DNA from: Phallus indusiatus
Lineage: Eukaryota; Basidiomycota; Agaricomycetes; Phallales; Phallaceae
DNA: 64,000 nucleotides
NCBI GenBank assembly: GCA_027605045.1
Contig: JAQFWX010000049.1
Coordinates: forward strand, 1 to 64,000
Direction: 5' to 3'
This document shows, piece by piece, positions 33,735 to 45,352 of this stretch. The notes beneath the pieces are model-generated. The model made no database searches and had not been told where the DNA came from. It was given only the letters and a program-made list of their open reading frames with translations. Made by a program: the position numbers and the translations under genes. How positions within the stretch are numbered: position 1 is the first letter of the stretch; each line of letters begins with the position of its first letter.

Positions 33735-35542
33735 TCTGGTAGCAAAGCAATCATCATACTATAATTCCGATCTCCGGGCATTGTGATGTCTAGGATCCCA
33801 GCTATTTTTTTAAAAAAGAAATTTTTTATGCATAATCAAGCCGAAACAGATGATTTCTCGTCAGAGCATTTCAAAATGTGCTAGAAAAGGTGTGTATACT
33901 TAGAGTAAACCTCAAATACAAACATTTACATGATGTTACAAATTTTTGATTTATAGGCCTTATTTATCTATGGCGTCTCCTGTGGCTTTGCAACGAGTTT
34001 GAGTGCAGAAACTTCGTTGTTTTGTAGTCGCTTCAGTCCATCGAGTATACCAGCAAGACCGTTCGGAAGAACCTCCACCTTATTATTAGGCTAAAACAAT
34101 GTATAGTTAGTACAATTAAGGCGTATTCAAGAATAAATCGCTTACCTTGAGCTTCTCAGTGGCTAAGTATTCAGTCAGATGAGCATACATGCTGATACCA
34201 AGTTTGCGCTGAGGAAATACGCTTCCAAATATATGGACAAATGTCTTTCCATCAGCTCCTTTCTCAATACCTGGAACTGGTGGAAGGACCAAAGCCAAGG
34301 AACCCCCTGGAGCAAGGATCTTCCACGCCGCCAGCTCTGTAGATTCGTCGGAGATGGCGTCATACACGATTTTAGGAGGGGTCGTAAAGATCTTAGCAGT
34401 TTCAGCGACTATATCGGCTTTACGATCGACAACGTGAGTTGCTCCTAGTGATTTGAGAAGATCCGTGTTGTGGAGAGAAGCAGTTGTAACGATGGGGTTA
34501 AATCCGGATAGTCTTGCAAGTTGAATGACTGGTGGATATAAAATGAGTTTTCAATGTGTTATAGGATAAATGAACCTTACCGTATTGCCCTACGGACGAA
34601 GATCCTCCGAAAATCAGGACACCTTGATCTTTGTATTTGCCTTCGCCACCTTCCCATGGAGGTGTCAAGCCCAAACCAACATTTGTTTCAAGAGGACCAT
34701 AAAAGCCAGTAGCAGCAGCACCCAGACCAACTGGGATAGTTGATGCCTCTTCGAAGGAGATATTATCTGGGATCTGCGGGGAAGAGGATTAAAATTTGAT
34801 TTAAAGGCAACTTGGCGCCGGGAAAAAGGGGAAACAAACCTTCGCTGCGATCTCAGCTGGAACAATGGTATATTGCTGGAATGTCCCATTCCGATTCAGA
34901 AAGTACCCTTGATGGAAGCTAAAAATGAAATATTCACGCGGGTCAACTTCTAATTAAGAACCACATTATGATAAAACACAGTATGAAAACTTACACCTTG
35001 TCTCCCACTTTGAATCTGGTGACGCCTTCACCAACCTCCTCGACAATACCGGCGGAATCGGAGCCCAGAATAGCTGGGTATTCTTCGGCGAAAAACCCGA
35101 TGACTTGAACTTTCCAGTCAACGGGGTTCAGTGCGGTGGCAATAATCTACAATAAATGACGGCTTTTAATACGTGTATCTGATTTCTCAAAAACTACAAA
35201 ATAAATCACCTTGACAAGAATCTCTCCGGGACCAGGAGTTGGTTTTTCGACGAGGCCAAGTTCGAAAGAGCCGTGTTTCTTTGTTAAAAGTAAAGCTTTT
35301 TGTTGCGTCATTTGAAAATGCAGTATAACTTGATAGGTGCTCGAGGTTGGAAAGGGAGGTTTGGTGTTTGTTACATCTCATGGGAGAAGGATTGAGCCTT
35401 TTATGCTTTTGAGGGACTATTGAAGTTCTACGGAATTCATTAGGTAAGAAACTGGTTCTAATGAAGAAGTCGAGAGCCAACCAACACAATCATCCTAATG
35501 ATAGATACTGAGAAAAGTGACGCCATTCCTTGAATGAATAGC
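33735..35542. repeat. Segmental tandem duplication, unit 2 (reductase)
   Basis: Direct copy of 29680-31622, shorter by a deletion of about 175 bp downstream of the gene relative to unit 1. Coding and intron positions are conserved between units. Confidence 0.75.
33968..35311 (-). CDS. Zinc-independent medium-chain reductase (enoyl reductase-like), copy 2
   Basis: Same exon pattern and length as the copy at 30100-31430, and also intact. Differences seen include GYFLNRNG for GYYSQNRNG (one codon lost), IVPAEIAAK for IVLAEIAAK, VGLGAAATG for VGLAAAATG, HVVDRKADI for HVIDRKTDI, and IFGSVFPQRKLGISM for IFGSVFIHRELGISM. The Rossmann turn FGGSSSVGQY and the missing zinc motif are unchanged. Most changes are conservative, which suggests both copies have been under selection since duplication. 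The position just before a P450 and two channel genes fits an accessory metabolic or detoxification locus, but no substrate can be inferred. Confidence 0.88.
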
Positions 35543-36852
35543 TGAGACAAAAAGGTCCGGTGGATTGATAAGCAAATTTCCTTCATGACTCTTTGTTTTG
35601 AAATGCTGATTTGATATCCATTGTCAGACCATACAGCTCATGATCTAATTGACAATATGTTGTTAAAATGATTCATAGTATATGAAGTCTTGGGAAGCCT
35701 TACAGACACTTTTGTGCGCCATTCGTTCGAATAAAACATCCGATTGCTAATGGAGGAATTGAGTCAATCCAAATCGTTGACATCAAGCCAAAGGCACAAC
35801 GAGTGCCTACGTTATTGTGGAAGAAGGCTGAGTAACCAGTGAATGAGTCATTCGGAACAGAAATCCCACCAATAGGTTTAGAAGTTAATAGCGATCAGCA
35901 ATATCTTTAATTACCAAGGATGTGTTCATTAAGAGATATCAATCCGGAACAAGCTCTATTAACACTTGCCACGTCAGCAAAACTATGTGGTCAATGCACA
36001 CGAGTTGCCATTCTCTCCCCAAAACCCACGTAATGCGACAGGAACAAATGTTGGTAAGATTTGTTAGATAGGTGCGTAATCTTGTGTCTCTTCTCTGTTG
36101 CTGTTCTCCTCAACTGAGTGTTGACTAAGTGCACGAGAACTCCCGGGTCTACGTCACGGTAATGGGCCGGAAATCCTTGCTCTTGAAGTTGCATCGCGGT
36201 AAATGAGTCCAGGAATAACGATGATATTCAAAACTTTTCAAACTTGCACTCTTCTCCTCATAGATTTCGGGCTCTTCAAATTTGTGTCAGCTGTATCATC
36301 ATAGACCGTAGCCGAAGTCCGAACACAAATCGGACACTTGTCGAGACGAGTCACGACAAGCGCCGTGCTTTCGGTACTACCTACCAGCAAAGTCCAAGCA
36401 AAGTCACTATCAAGCCGAGAAATGCAACGAGACCCAGGTGGCAAAAAGAACGACACGAACAGCGGGAAAGTCTTAGTACATAGGGCTAGGCCATCCGAGA
36501 CTTACAGGAATTACACACATACACACACACCAGCAAAGGTCACTCAAGCGGAAATTCGCCATATCACCTGCCAGATTGCAATCAGGAAAGCCGCTAAATC
36601 GCGAGAAAATCCATGCACAAAGATAACAAAGATCTACACGTGTTGTATTCGAAGTCATTCGGTTAATCCTTTTTAGGCCCAGACCCACTGGCAGAAGCAT
36701 ACTTGATCTCTCGTCGCTGTGGATATTCCCACTAAGTAGGCTAATGAGCACGGTTTTCAAATTCGTTCTAAGCGAGCTGATAACAATAAATACACCTCGT
36801 TCAATGGCACTGCGACAGCTAGATTAGGAGACTACGAACACCGTCTGGATCA
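35543..36852. other. Intergenic region upstream of the P450
   Basis: 1.3 kb with no supported gene. A CA/TACA microsatellite lies at 36515-36532. Overlapping frames on both strands at 36240-36760 show no motifs. The P450 promoter should lie in the last few hundred bases; no clear TATA box is seen. Confidence 0.4.
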
Positions 36853-39037
36853 ATGTCTTTCTCGGGCTTTGACATCGTCCTTGCTTCCATAGGTCTTTCC
36901 GCATCTCTCTACTTATATTATACGGAGTCAATCAGAGTACGGATTCCAAAGGGTTCGTATAAAAAATCGCGATTACCATCTCTTCATTGCGAATCACAAA
37001 TACACCTGTGCAGGACTCCAGCTACCACCAGGTCCTCCTGGGCACCCCATATGGGGCAATTTGAAAGATTTACCGTCTGGAACTTTGCAATACAGAGTTT
37101 ACGAGAAGTGGGCTAAGAAATATGGTGTGGCATATTTCTTGTTCTACTATTTTTTTTCCCATTCATTTCTTTCATTCAAGGCGACCTCGTCTATTTCAAT
37201 ATCCTGGGTCAATCAATGCTGCTCATCAACTCGGCGGAAATTCAACGTGAATTATTTGTCAAGCGAGGTCTCATATATTCAGACAGGCAAAAAACCGCAA
37301 TGATGCATGACTTGTAAAATGATGTTTTTATAGAAACTGAAAAAGAACACCCGAATGATTTCTCTATTACAGGACAGACTTTGGAAACGCCACCCTGATC
37401 ACGATGAACTATGGTGAACAGTGGAACCGACATCGCGCGATTATACATGATTTGATATCCCCAAAGAGAGTTCTTTCATATCGACCATTATTGGAAACCA
37501 CCGCTAGGTCCTTGGAAACTTTATGCCTCACCTTGTCACCCCTTTTCACATTGGCCTAACAGATCCTTCGCACGACGTCTCGTCGCTGAGCGGGTAACTG
37601 ACTTGAATCTAACTCGAGACGTATTTGGGGAATTCATTATGCAGGTTTTTGGATTTTAAATTAACCATTATACCTTCAGTAACGTGACTGATAACCTTCC
37701 AGTTTATCTACGGTATTGACACCCTACCTGAGAACGACCCGTATGTAAAGCTCGCAGAGAGTACTGTGCACGCTATCACCGGAGTGCTCGTTCCTGGGGC
37801 ATACATGGTTGATACTCTCCCAATCAGTAAGTGTCAGCTGGGTCTATCGTTGAGATAGTGTTCGCTGATGATCGTTCACAAAAGTGAAATATCTCCCATC
37901 ATGGCTTCCCGGCTTGAAATTTCCTAAGGCAGCAGAGGAATTAAACAAAAACTTTCGCGCCATGCTGAATCTCCCGTATGAATATACCAAGACGGCTTAT
38001 GTAAGTACTTCAGTTCTATTTAATTTATCTTTTTCATCAAAGCCTTCTAGAAACGAGGGAATTTCAACCCTTCCTTTGTATCCGATTATCTCGAGGATCT
38101 TGCCAACAATCCTAATTCTCCCGAAGACGCTGAAGATGTAATTCGTAAAATAGCCGTTACACTCTATATTGCAGGAATAGACACGGTAAGTAAAGTATTC
38201 TATAAAAGATGATTTGATAACTAAGACCAAATTCTCCTTTAGATGGAGACCCAAATACGCTTGTTTGCTTTGGCAATGGCGTTGCACCCAGATATTCAGA
38301 GGAAAGCTCAAGAAGAGTTGCATAGCGTGATAGGCAAAGATAATTTACCTACATTCGCTGATCTTCCTAACCTCCCTTATGTCAATGCGCTTATTAATGA
38401 ATCGCTGAGATGGCCAGTCATGGTTCCATTAGCGCTGCCACATCAGCTGAAGCAGGACGACATTGTGAATGGGTACTTTATCCCTAAAGGAACTATTTGC
38501 ATAGGGAACACCTGGTAAATTGTCATGCAATAATGTATGTGCTAACGTGCCCGCAACTTCTGATCTTTGCTTGATTCAGGCTTCTTCTCCGCGCCGAGCA
38601 GGAGTACGGACCTGATACTCATAAATTCAGACCGGAGAGGTTTCTTGATGGAAGTGCAAAACTGAAACCAGATATTGCCTTTGGCTATGGAAGACGGTAT
38701 GGCACATTCATTATGAATACGATACCGTTGATCCGTTCTTCATGTTTCCATTTTATTAGTATATGTCCCGGAAAGGCATTGGCCGAATCACTACTGAATA
38801 TCATGATTGCAACAATTCTACATGTTGCAAATATCTCCATGCTAGAAGACGAGCCTTTGGCTGACATCATTGAAAATCACGACTTTAGTCCTGGTGCCGT
38901 TGCGTAAGTAACCTGTTCGTTTTTTTCATGCAACAATTTATATCTGATTTATCTTTAATTTTTCATTTAGACGTCCCCGAGATTTTAGACTTCGAATTGA
39001 CGCACGACCGAGTGCCCAGAACCTCCTGGACCACTGA
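36853..39037 (+). CDS. Cytochrome P450 monooxygenase
   Basis: A membrane-anchored P450 assembled from about ten exons. Start MSFSGFDIVLASIGLSASLY forms the N-terminal anchor. Then come the proline hinge LQLPPGPPGHPIWGN, NYGEQWNRHRAI (C-helix W-x-x-x-R), FIMQFIYGID, and the I-helix AGIDT split by an intron at the usual place. The K-helix ExxR is NESLRW, then GYFIPKGTICIGNTW, the PERF-type FRPERFLDGS, and the heme loop FGYGRRICPGKALAE with its Cys ligand. It ends RPRDFRLRIDARPSAQNLLDH. One intron (37509-37560, ending TAACAG) must be removed to keep frame after RPLLETTAR; without it the gene looks broken. The residue after the I-helix Thr is Met rather than the usual Thr/Ser. The family is typical of expanded agaricomycete P450s; substrate unknown. 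Its 3' end was copied downstream at 42270-42480. Confidence 0.87.
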
Positions 39038-39344
39038 TTTACCTCTCAGTGAATTTTATCGAAGTACAGGTCGCTGTCGCCAGTCCCTTTCAACTCGTAC
39101 ATTTTGTGTATCATAATGTGTTTAAATGAACCTGTCTTTTGTCTTATTAGCGGTGTTACCAGTGCTGCAGTCAACAATCTTGACAGTTTAGGGATACCCA
39201 AATTCGCGTGCATTCAGGCTGGAAATAACACAACTTCTAACTTCTAAGTTCTTGTCAATTCTAAACTCACAACTGCAGCTTGTCAAGACATTGCCTCCTT
39301 GTTTATAAGCACAGTACATTGGGTCAAATTTATGATATCACGTC

Positions 39345-39412
39345 AGTGATCTGGGTTTAAATCCTGGAGGTGCACGTTCTGCCGTCTGGAAGTCGATTAA
39401 ACCCAGATCATT
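39345..39412. repeat. Inverted repeat (stem-loop)
   Basis: A perfect 13-bp inverted pair, TGATCTGGGTTTA (39347-39359) and TAAACCCAGATCA (39398-39410), extends with one mismatch to 15 bp and encloses a 38-nt loop. The site lies in the P450 3' flank. It contains a GGTTTAAATCC string that resembles a tRNA B-box, but no cloverleaf can be drawn. Confidence 0.5.
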
Positions 39413-39654
39413 GATGTTTTTCGACAGTGCTTACGACGTCTTTGTCTATTAGTAATTACCAATATGTGACGCCTAAAGTCTAACACATAAAAGGTTAGGT
39501 GCTGAGAAGTATGGGAAAGGGTTATGTTAATTGTATTGCACAGATTACTTTCATCGGAGCCTCACGCCTCAGTTACGGGAGCTTCTGACATTTCATATGT
39601 ACATGGAAGCACGAATAATCGAAGCCTGCCAAGTCTCTGTAGCCCAATTTCCCT

Positions 39655-39895
39655 GGAGATGAGGAAGATATAGATGTGTTTTGTGAAATAGCTGTTTACA
39701 GTTCATATTGCAGGAATAAATACGGTACACAAGTAATATATTCTATCTCAAAAGGTGATTTGACGATTGAGGCCGAATTTTTTAATTTGGGAACCCAAAT
39801 TCGTTTGTTTGCTTTGGCAATGACATTGCAACCAGACATTCAGAACAACAACGAAGAACATGAATTGGATCGCATGATCATAGGGACTCAATAAG
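39655..39895 (+). pseudogene. P450 central-exon relic A
   Basis: Sequence around ATTGCAGGAATAAATACGG, then ACCCAAATTCGTTTGTTTGC and TTTGGCAATGACATTGCAAC, matches the I-helix exon, intron and following exon of the complete P450 (38120-38340). The intron acceptor and the codons after the IQNN segment are lost, so it cannot encode a P450. It lies just upstream of the first bestrophin gene and is mirrored by a second relic upstream of the other copy. Confidence 0.8.
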
Positions 39896-40279
39896 CAAGA
39901 GAGGGTGTGACATGGGCGTGCGTCGAAGTGACATGTTCGATGTCAAGCTGGACTTCTACAATGTCCTTCACATGTCCGATTCCTATTCAAAAAACCGAGT
40001 GCTTCTCTGTGCTTCTAGCAGGCTAAAGCGATGACTTCTTGAAGTAGCCAAGTCGTGCATGATTATTCAAGTTAGAGTCTTTCGGTATATCAAGCATGAT
40101 GGTCAACGTGACACCGCCCAAGTCTCGGCTTGATTTTGGTTGTTTGAAATACTATATAAAAAAACAATAGCAATTTATTCGGTTTGCTTTTAATCTTGAA
40201 AAAGCAAATTGACAAACATTTCAGACCCAAAGAACCTCTTTCCAAGAATACCCCTCTCGTCCGTACAGCTGCTTTGTTC

Positions 40280-42140
40280 ATGACGGCGGCAAAACCCCAG
40301 CCCTCTTCGAGCTTTTCTGTTGCTTCATTGGCCAATACCCTCAAGGTGTGTACTATGTCCATGATTCAAGCACACAGTGAATAACGTCCTCCTAAAAGCC
40401 TTTGAAAATATCCGGCAAAAAAATCCAAAAGGTGCGTTTTTTATCTAGTCTGCTTACGAGCTGGAACTGACTCGGATTTTGCGTATCAGTATTCGTGGTT
40501 ACCTGATGTGCTACGAGTTCGGGGAACAGTTGAGTCAACATCGAACCCCGTCAATTGAGCAGAAATTGAACAACCATTAGGTTTTGACACGTATCATTGG
40601 CCCTGTTTTCACTGTCACTGTTTTTGCAACCATTATCGCCATATTGTATGACCGAGGCTATAACGTTACTTTAGCCAACTCTGTTACGCCGCTATTGGCC
40701 GTCGTTGTGGGTATCACCTTCATTCTGGTTAATACTGGCATCGATATGATATATCAATTCCTTCCAGGTTGGTTTAATATTAGTGTTCCGAAACACGTGT
40801 GTCATTTCTCGTCATGTCTGCAAATATATCAATCTCTCTTCCTAATCTCTTTTCCCCAACAAAGCACCTCGTATGGCAGATATTCTGAAGGCTGTAGAGA
40901 TTTTGGGGCTATGATGTCGACTGTAAGGTTTACCCGAATCAGGGATCTTTTGTGGTACTAATGTATCTCACCCTTTCCCAGATACGAAATCTCGCCCGAC
41001 TTATATGGATTAATGTCAACGCGACCAGCCATGATTCAGCCCTATCTCCGCACGCGCTGAAAGAAGAAAAGATCAAAATCTTGAGCCTTTTGCTTGCATA
41101 TGCCATTTCAGTCAAGCACCATCTTCGCGGAGAGAACGGCACGGACTGGGAAGATTACCACGGCGTGTTGCCGAAAGAGTTCACTGCTTATCGGTCATTA
41201 GGATACAGGGAAACCAATGCCAATGAAAGCTATTCCACTTCGCCGTCTTCTTTGACTCGAAGTGAAGGCGTCCGTTTCATGGGGGACGGACATGGTGTCA
41301 CACCTGGAGAGGCAACACCACTGTTGACGGACTCGCACCATACGGTAGATTTTCATCCGTATGGGGATGTTTTGTCTCTTCCGTTGCCCATAGTTATTGC
41401 CCATGAGATAACGCGAATGCTGTACAAGTTCAGGACAGGCGGTTATTTAGAGGTCGTCGGTCCCGCAGGTGAGTCGGTATGGTTGATCTACTTTTTGGGA
41501 TGTAATTATTTGTAAAGGAACGATTATGATGATGCAACTTTGCGCGTCTCTTTCCAGTCAGTTAACAGCGATGGAAAGAATCGCAAATACTCCGATTCCT
41601 CCTTTCTACGGTAAGCTTGTCGTGCTGAGTGCATTTTCAGTTGCTAACTTTATTCAAGGCGTACATTTGAAGCAATGTGTTACATTGTACTTGTTTGCAC
41701 TTCCTTCTACTTTGGTTGCGGACCTTGGGTAAGCGTCCCTTCCAAACCAATGTGTGGAATACTAACTCGGGACAGGTGGCGAATGATACTGGTTGTCACT
41801 GTTGTTGCTATTACGTTGATGGGTATTGAAGGCATCGCTGATGAGCTCGAGATGCCATTTGGTGAGTCCTATACGTCACGGAAAACAGTGCACTATTGAT
41901 TGAGAAACCCAAACAACAGGCAAAGATGAATGTGATCTTCCTCTCGGTGCGTAATATTCCGCTTTGACGTTGCGACGATCCGAGACTGATTATTCATTGG
42001 ATTTGACAGACCAATACTGCGCCGAGTTGAAGAACGAGATCGAGTAAGTTGAAAATTCTTTTGATGTTGGAAGATTGCTTATGGGATGTCTTGTCAGATA
42101 TGTGATTTCGAGATTACCGTCGGGAGAGGATCTGGGGTGA
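40280..42140 (+). CDS. Bestrophin-family anion channel, copy 1 (divergent motif)
   Basis: A multi-exon gene (about 11 exons) of the bestrophin/UPF0187 family, chloride-permeable membrane channels. Landmarks: MTAAKPQPSSSFSVASLANT, YSWLPDVLRVRGT, the first helix TRIIGPVFTVTVFATIIAIL, ANSVTPLLAVVVGLILVFRN, then TSYGRYSEGCRDFG, IRNLARLIWINV, ILSLLLAYAISVKHHLRGE, and late GVHLKQCVTLYLFALPSTLV, MGIEGIADELEMPFG, DQYCAELKNEIEYVISRLP. These follow the family order, including the conserved E-G-I-(A)-x-E-x-E-x-P-F-G element. Copy 2 reads TSYDRYYEGRKDFG at the first marked motif, so this copy has Asp to Gly and Arg to Cys replacements in an otherwise conserved loop. Frame is intact throughout with canonical donors. 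A loop near residues 210-260 is Ser/Thr-rich. Function is inferred from family only. Confidence 0.85.
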
Positions 42141-42269
42141 TTAATTAATAGGCGAATTAGAGCGGGGGATTAATAAATATCCTTCGTAAATGCTGGCTAG
42201 AAAGGATTTGTCCATTATGCTTTGTTGGTTTTTTTCAATATCACAATTTTCAAAACTTGAAGAACAGTT
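42141..42269. other. Junction between duplicated P450-bestrophin units
   Basis: Contains AAGGATTTGTCCATTATG, which recurs after copy 2 (45407-45424), so the duplicated segment extends past the bestrophin stop in both units. Confidence 0.5.
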
Positions 42270-42480
42270 TAACTGATATCATTGAAAATTACAATTTTAG
42301 TCCCGGTGTCGTTGCGTAAATAACCCGTTCATTTCTTCGTGATATCTTTATTGCTTTTAATTTTTCTTTAGACGTCCCCGAGATTTCAGAATTCAAAATT
42401 GTTGCGCGACTGAGTAATTTACCTCTCAATGATTTTATGGAAACCCCTAGTTCCTGGTAACCCGTACATTTTGTGTAATA
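42270..42480 (+). pseudogene. P450 3'-end relic
   Basis: Copy of the last two exons and last intron of the P450 (38860-39065). Shared text includes GATATCATTGAAAATTAC, TTTTAGTCCCGGTGTCGTTG and AGACGTCCCCGAGATTT. Substitutions destroy the intron donor (GTAAATAA) and remove the terminal exon frame. No upstream exons accompany it. It marks where the second composite unit begins. Confidence 0.8.
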
Positions 42481-42737
42481 TATTGTATTCTTAGTGCACC
42501 CATCCTCAATAGTGTCATTAGCAAGGTTGGGAGTTACTAATGCATGCGCAGTCAGGCAAATTTTGACAGCTCGGGATACCCTTCGCGTGCGCTGGGGTAT
42601 CAGGGTTAGATTAATTGTATTACACAGAACTCTTGCAGAACCTCAGCTGCGGTAGCTTCCGACATTTAATATATACATATCGGAAGCACGGTATTCGAAG
42701 CTTTAGTCAGTGTGGCGCAATTCCACTGTTGAAAATT

Positions 42738-42990
42738 CCGAAGGTTGATTCGTATAATAGCCATTCACACCAGATTCACACTCTACATTGCAGGAATAGA
42801 TGCGGTAACTAACACCCTATCTTAAAAGCCAAATTGACGACTCAGGTCCAATTGTTCCTCAGCCGGGAGACCCAACTTTGTTTGTTCGCCCTTGAAATAA
42901 TGGCACTACACGGTGTCTACACCCAGATATTCAAATTCAGAAGAAAGCTCAAGAAGTATTGATTAACGTGATAGGGTCTAATAAATAACA
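42738..42990 (+). pseudogene. P450 central-exon relic B
   Basis: Second copy of relic A, with ACTCTACATTGCAGGAATAG, GGAGACCCAACTTTGTTTG and AGAAAGCTCAAGAAGTATTG. It carries extra bases in the P-D-I-Q region that shift the frame. In some stretches (AGAAAGCTCAAGAAG) it is closer to the intact P450 than relic A is. Confidence 0.78.
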
Positions 42991-43460
42991 TGTACAATGA
43001 ACTTCTACGATATCCTTCACATGTCCGATTCTCATTCAAATTCAAGTGCTTCTAGTGAGTTCTCAAGCTAAAGCAACGGCATTTTGTGAATTCTGAACTC
43101 AGAGTCACGGCTGTCATCTCCGTATATGTCATAGAGTATGTGAATACCCATATGTACAGGCAAGAAACCTAGCACGAATGTATTGATACTTTAAAAAATA
43201 TGAAAGTCGCGTATGATTCAAGCTGGAGTTGTTAACGTTTTAACAACGTTCAATGTCCAAGACGTCATGATCGATTGATCCATGTGACGTCGTCCGAGTC
43301 ACAGCCGGACTGTACTGAATACTAACTTCCCCAGCCATATAAAAAAACGACAGCAATTGATTCGGTTTGTTTTTGGAAGAAGCAAATTGACGAATCGTCT
43401 TAGATCGTGACAAAACCTCTTTCCAAGAATACCTCTCTTCTCCATACAGTTGCTTTGTTC

Positions 43461-45352
43461 ATGGCGGCAGGACCCCAACCTTCTTCGAGCTTCTCTGTTG
43501 CCTCATTGGCCAATACCCTCAAGGTGCCTACCATACCCTGTACTAGATGTAGCTAAGAGTAACGATTTCTTTCCTAGAAGCCTTTGAAAATATCCGGTAA
43601 AAAGATTAAAAAGGCGTGTTTTTCATCCAATTAATGTCTTCTTACGAGCTGGAACTGACTCGGGCTTTGCGCATCAGTATTCATGGTTACCTGATGTGCT
43701 ACGCGTTCGGGGAACAGTTGAGTCAACGTCGACGTCCTTAACGATTAATTGAGCAAAAGTTGACAACCACTAGGTTTTGACACGTATTATTGGCCCTGTT
43801 TTCACTGTCACTATTTTTGCAACCGCTATTGCCCTATTGTATGACCGAGGCTATAACGTTACTTTAGCCAACTCTGTTACGCCGCTATTGGCCGTCGTTG
43901 TGGGTATCTTTTCCTTTTTAATTAACACTGGAATCGATATATGATATAAATTCTTTCCAGGTTGGTTTAATATTAGTGTTCCGAAATTCGTACGTCATTT
44001 CGCGTCATGTACACAAATACATCTATCTCCTTTCCTAATTTCCTCTTTTCTCCAACAAAGCACCTCCTATGACAGATATTATGAAGGCCGTAAAGATTTT
44101 GGGGCTATGATGTCGACTGTAAGGGTCTATCCGAATCAGGAATCATTCGCGATGCATATCTCATTGTTCCTCCCCTCCCCAGATACGAAATCTCTCCCGA
44201 CTTATATGGATTAATGTCAATTCGACCAACCCTGATTCAGTCCTATCTCCAAACGCGTTAAAAGAGGAAAAGATCAAAGCCTTGAGTCTCCTGCTTGCAT
44301 ACGCTATTTCAGTCAAGCACCATCTTCGCGGAGAGAGCGGCACGGACTGGGAAGATTACCGCGGCGTGCTGCCGAAGGGGTTCATTGCTTATCGGGCATT
44401 AGGATACAGAGAAACCAATACTAATGAAGGATATTCCACTTCACCTTCTTCACTAACTCGGAGTGAAGGCGTCCGTTTCACGGAGGACGGACATGGTGTC
44501 ACGCCTGGAGAAGCAACACCACTATTGACTGACTCGCACCAGACAATCGAGTTTCATCCGTATGGAGATGTTTTGTCTCTGCCGTTGCCCGTAATTATTG
44601 CACATGAGATAACGCGAATCCTGTACAAGTTCAGAAGAGGCGGCTACTTGGACGTCATTGGCCCCGCAGGTGGGTTGGTATGTCATTCTTCTCTTTGCGA
44701 TATTGATTATTTGCGGAAAGGAACGAATGCTATGATGCAGTTTTGCGCGTCTCTTTCCGATCAGCTAACGGCGATGGAAAGAATCGCGAATACCCCGATT
44801 CCTTCTTTCTACGGTAAGACGCGTCGTATGGAGTGCATCATTTCAGCTTTTGAAGTGTTGATTCAGGTGTGCATCTGAAGCAATGTGTTACTCTGTACCT
44901 GTTTGCACTTCCTTCGACTTTGGTAGCGGACCTTGGGTAAGAGTATCTCCCAATCAATGTGTGGAATACTCACTCGGGACAGGTGGAAAATGATACCGAT
45001 TGTCACCGTTGTCGCTGTTACATTAATGGGTATTGAGGGCATTGCTGATGAGATTGAAATGCCGTTTGGTAAGTCCTACACGTCACGGGAGGAAGTGCAC
45101 TATTGATTGAAAATCAAACAACTTTAGGCAAAGATGAATGTGATCTTCCGCTCGGTACGTGATATTCCGCTTTCACATTGCGACGATCTGAGACTAATCA
45201 TCAATTGGATTTGACAGACCAATACTGTGCCGAGTTGAAGAACGAAATCGAGTAAGTTGGAAATTGTTTCTCATGTTGGAAGCTTGCTTATGAGATATGT
45301 CTTTGTCAGATATGTGATATCGAGGTTACCGTCGGGAGAGGATTCGGAGTGA
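43461..45352 (+). CDS. Bestrophin-family anion channel, copy 2 (canonical motif)
   Basis: Tandem paralogue of the gene at 40280-42140, with the same exon layout and all frames intact. Starts MAAGPQPSSSFSVASLANT and ends ISRLPSGEDSE. The conserved loop reads FRNSTSYDRYYEGRKDFG, the canonical form for fungal members. The junction after KISGKKIKK requires a GC donor (AAG|GCGTGT at about 43615); using the next GT would shift the frame, so this is either a GC-AG intron or a mildly disabled splice site. Other landmarks (YSWLPDVLRVRGT, YAISVKHHLRGESGTDWEDY, HLKQCVTLYLFALPSTLVAD, GIEGIADEIEMPFG, DQYCAELKNEIE) match copy 1 with scattered conservative changes. Predicted plasma- or organelle-membrane chloride channel; physiological role unknown. 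Confidence 0.85.

Noticed and set aside
37500..37620. Apparent frame break in the P450
   Set aside because: Removing a 52-nt intron (GTCCTT...TAACAG) restores the frame exactly, so the gene is treated as intact.
39345..39412. tRNA-like B-box string
   Set aside because: No cloverleaf, A-box or acceptor stem can be formed; it is a simple inverted repeat.
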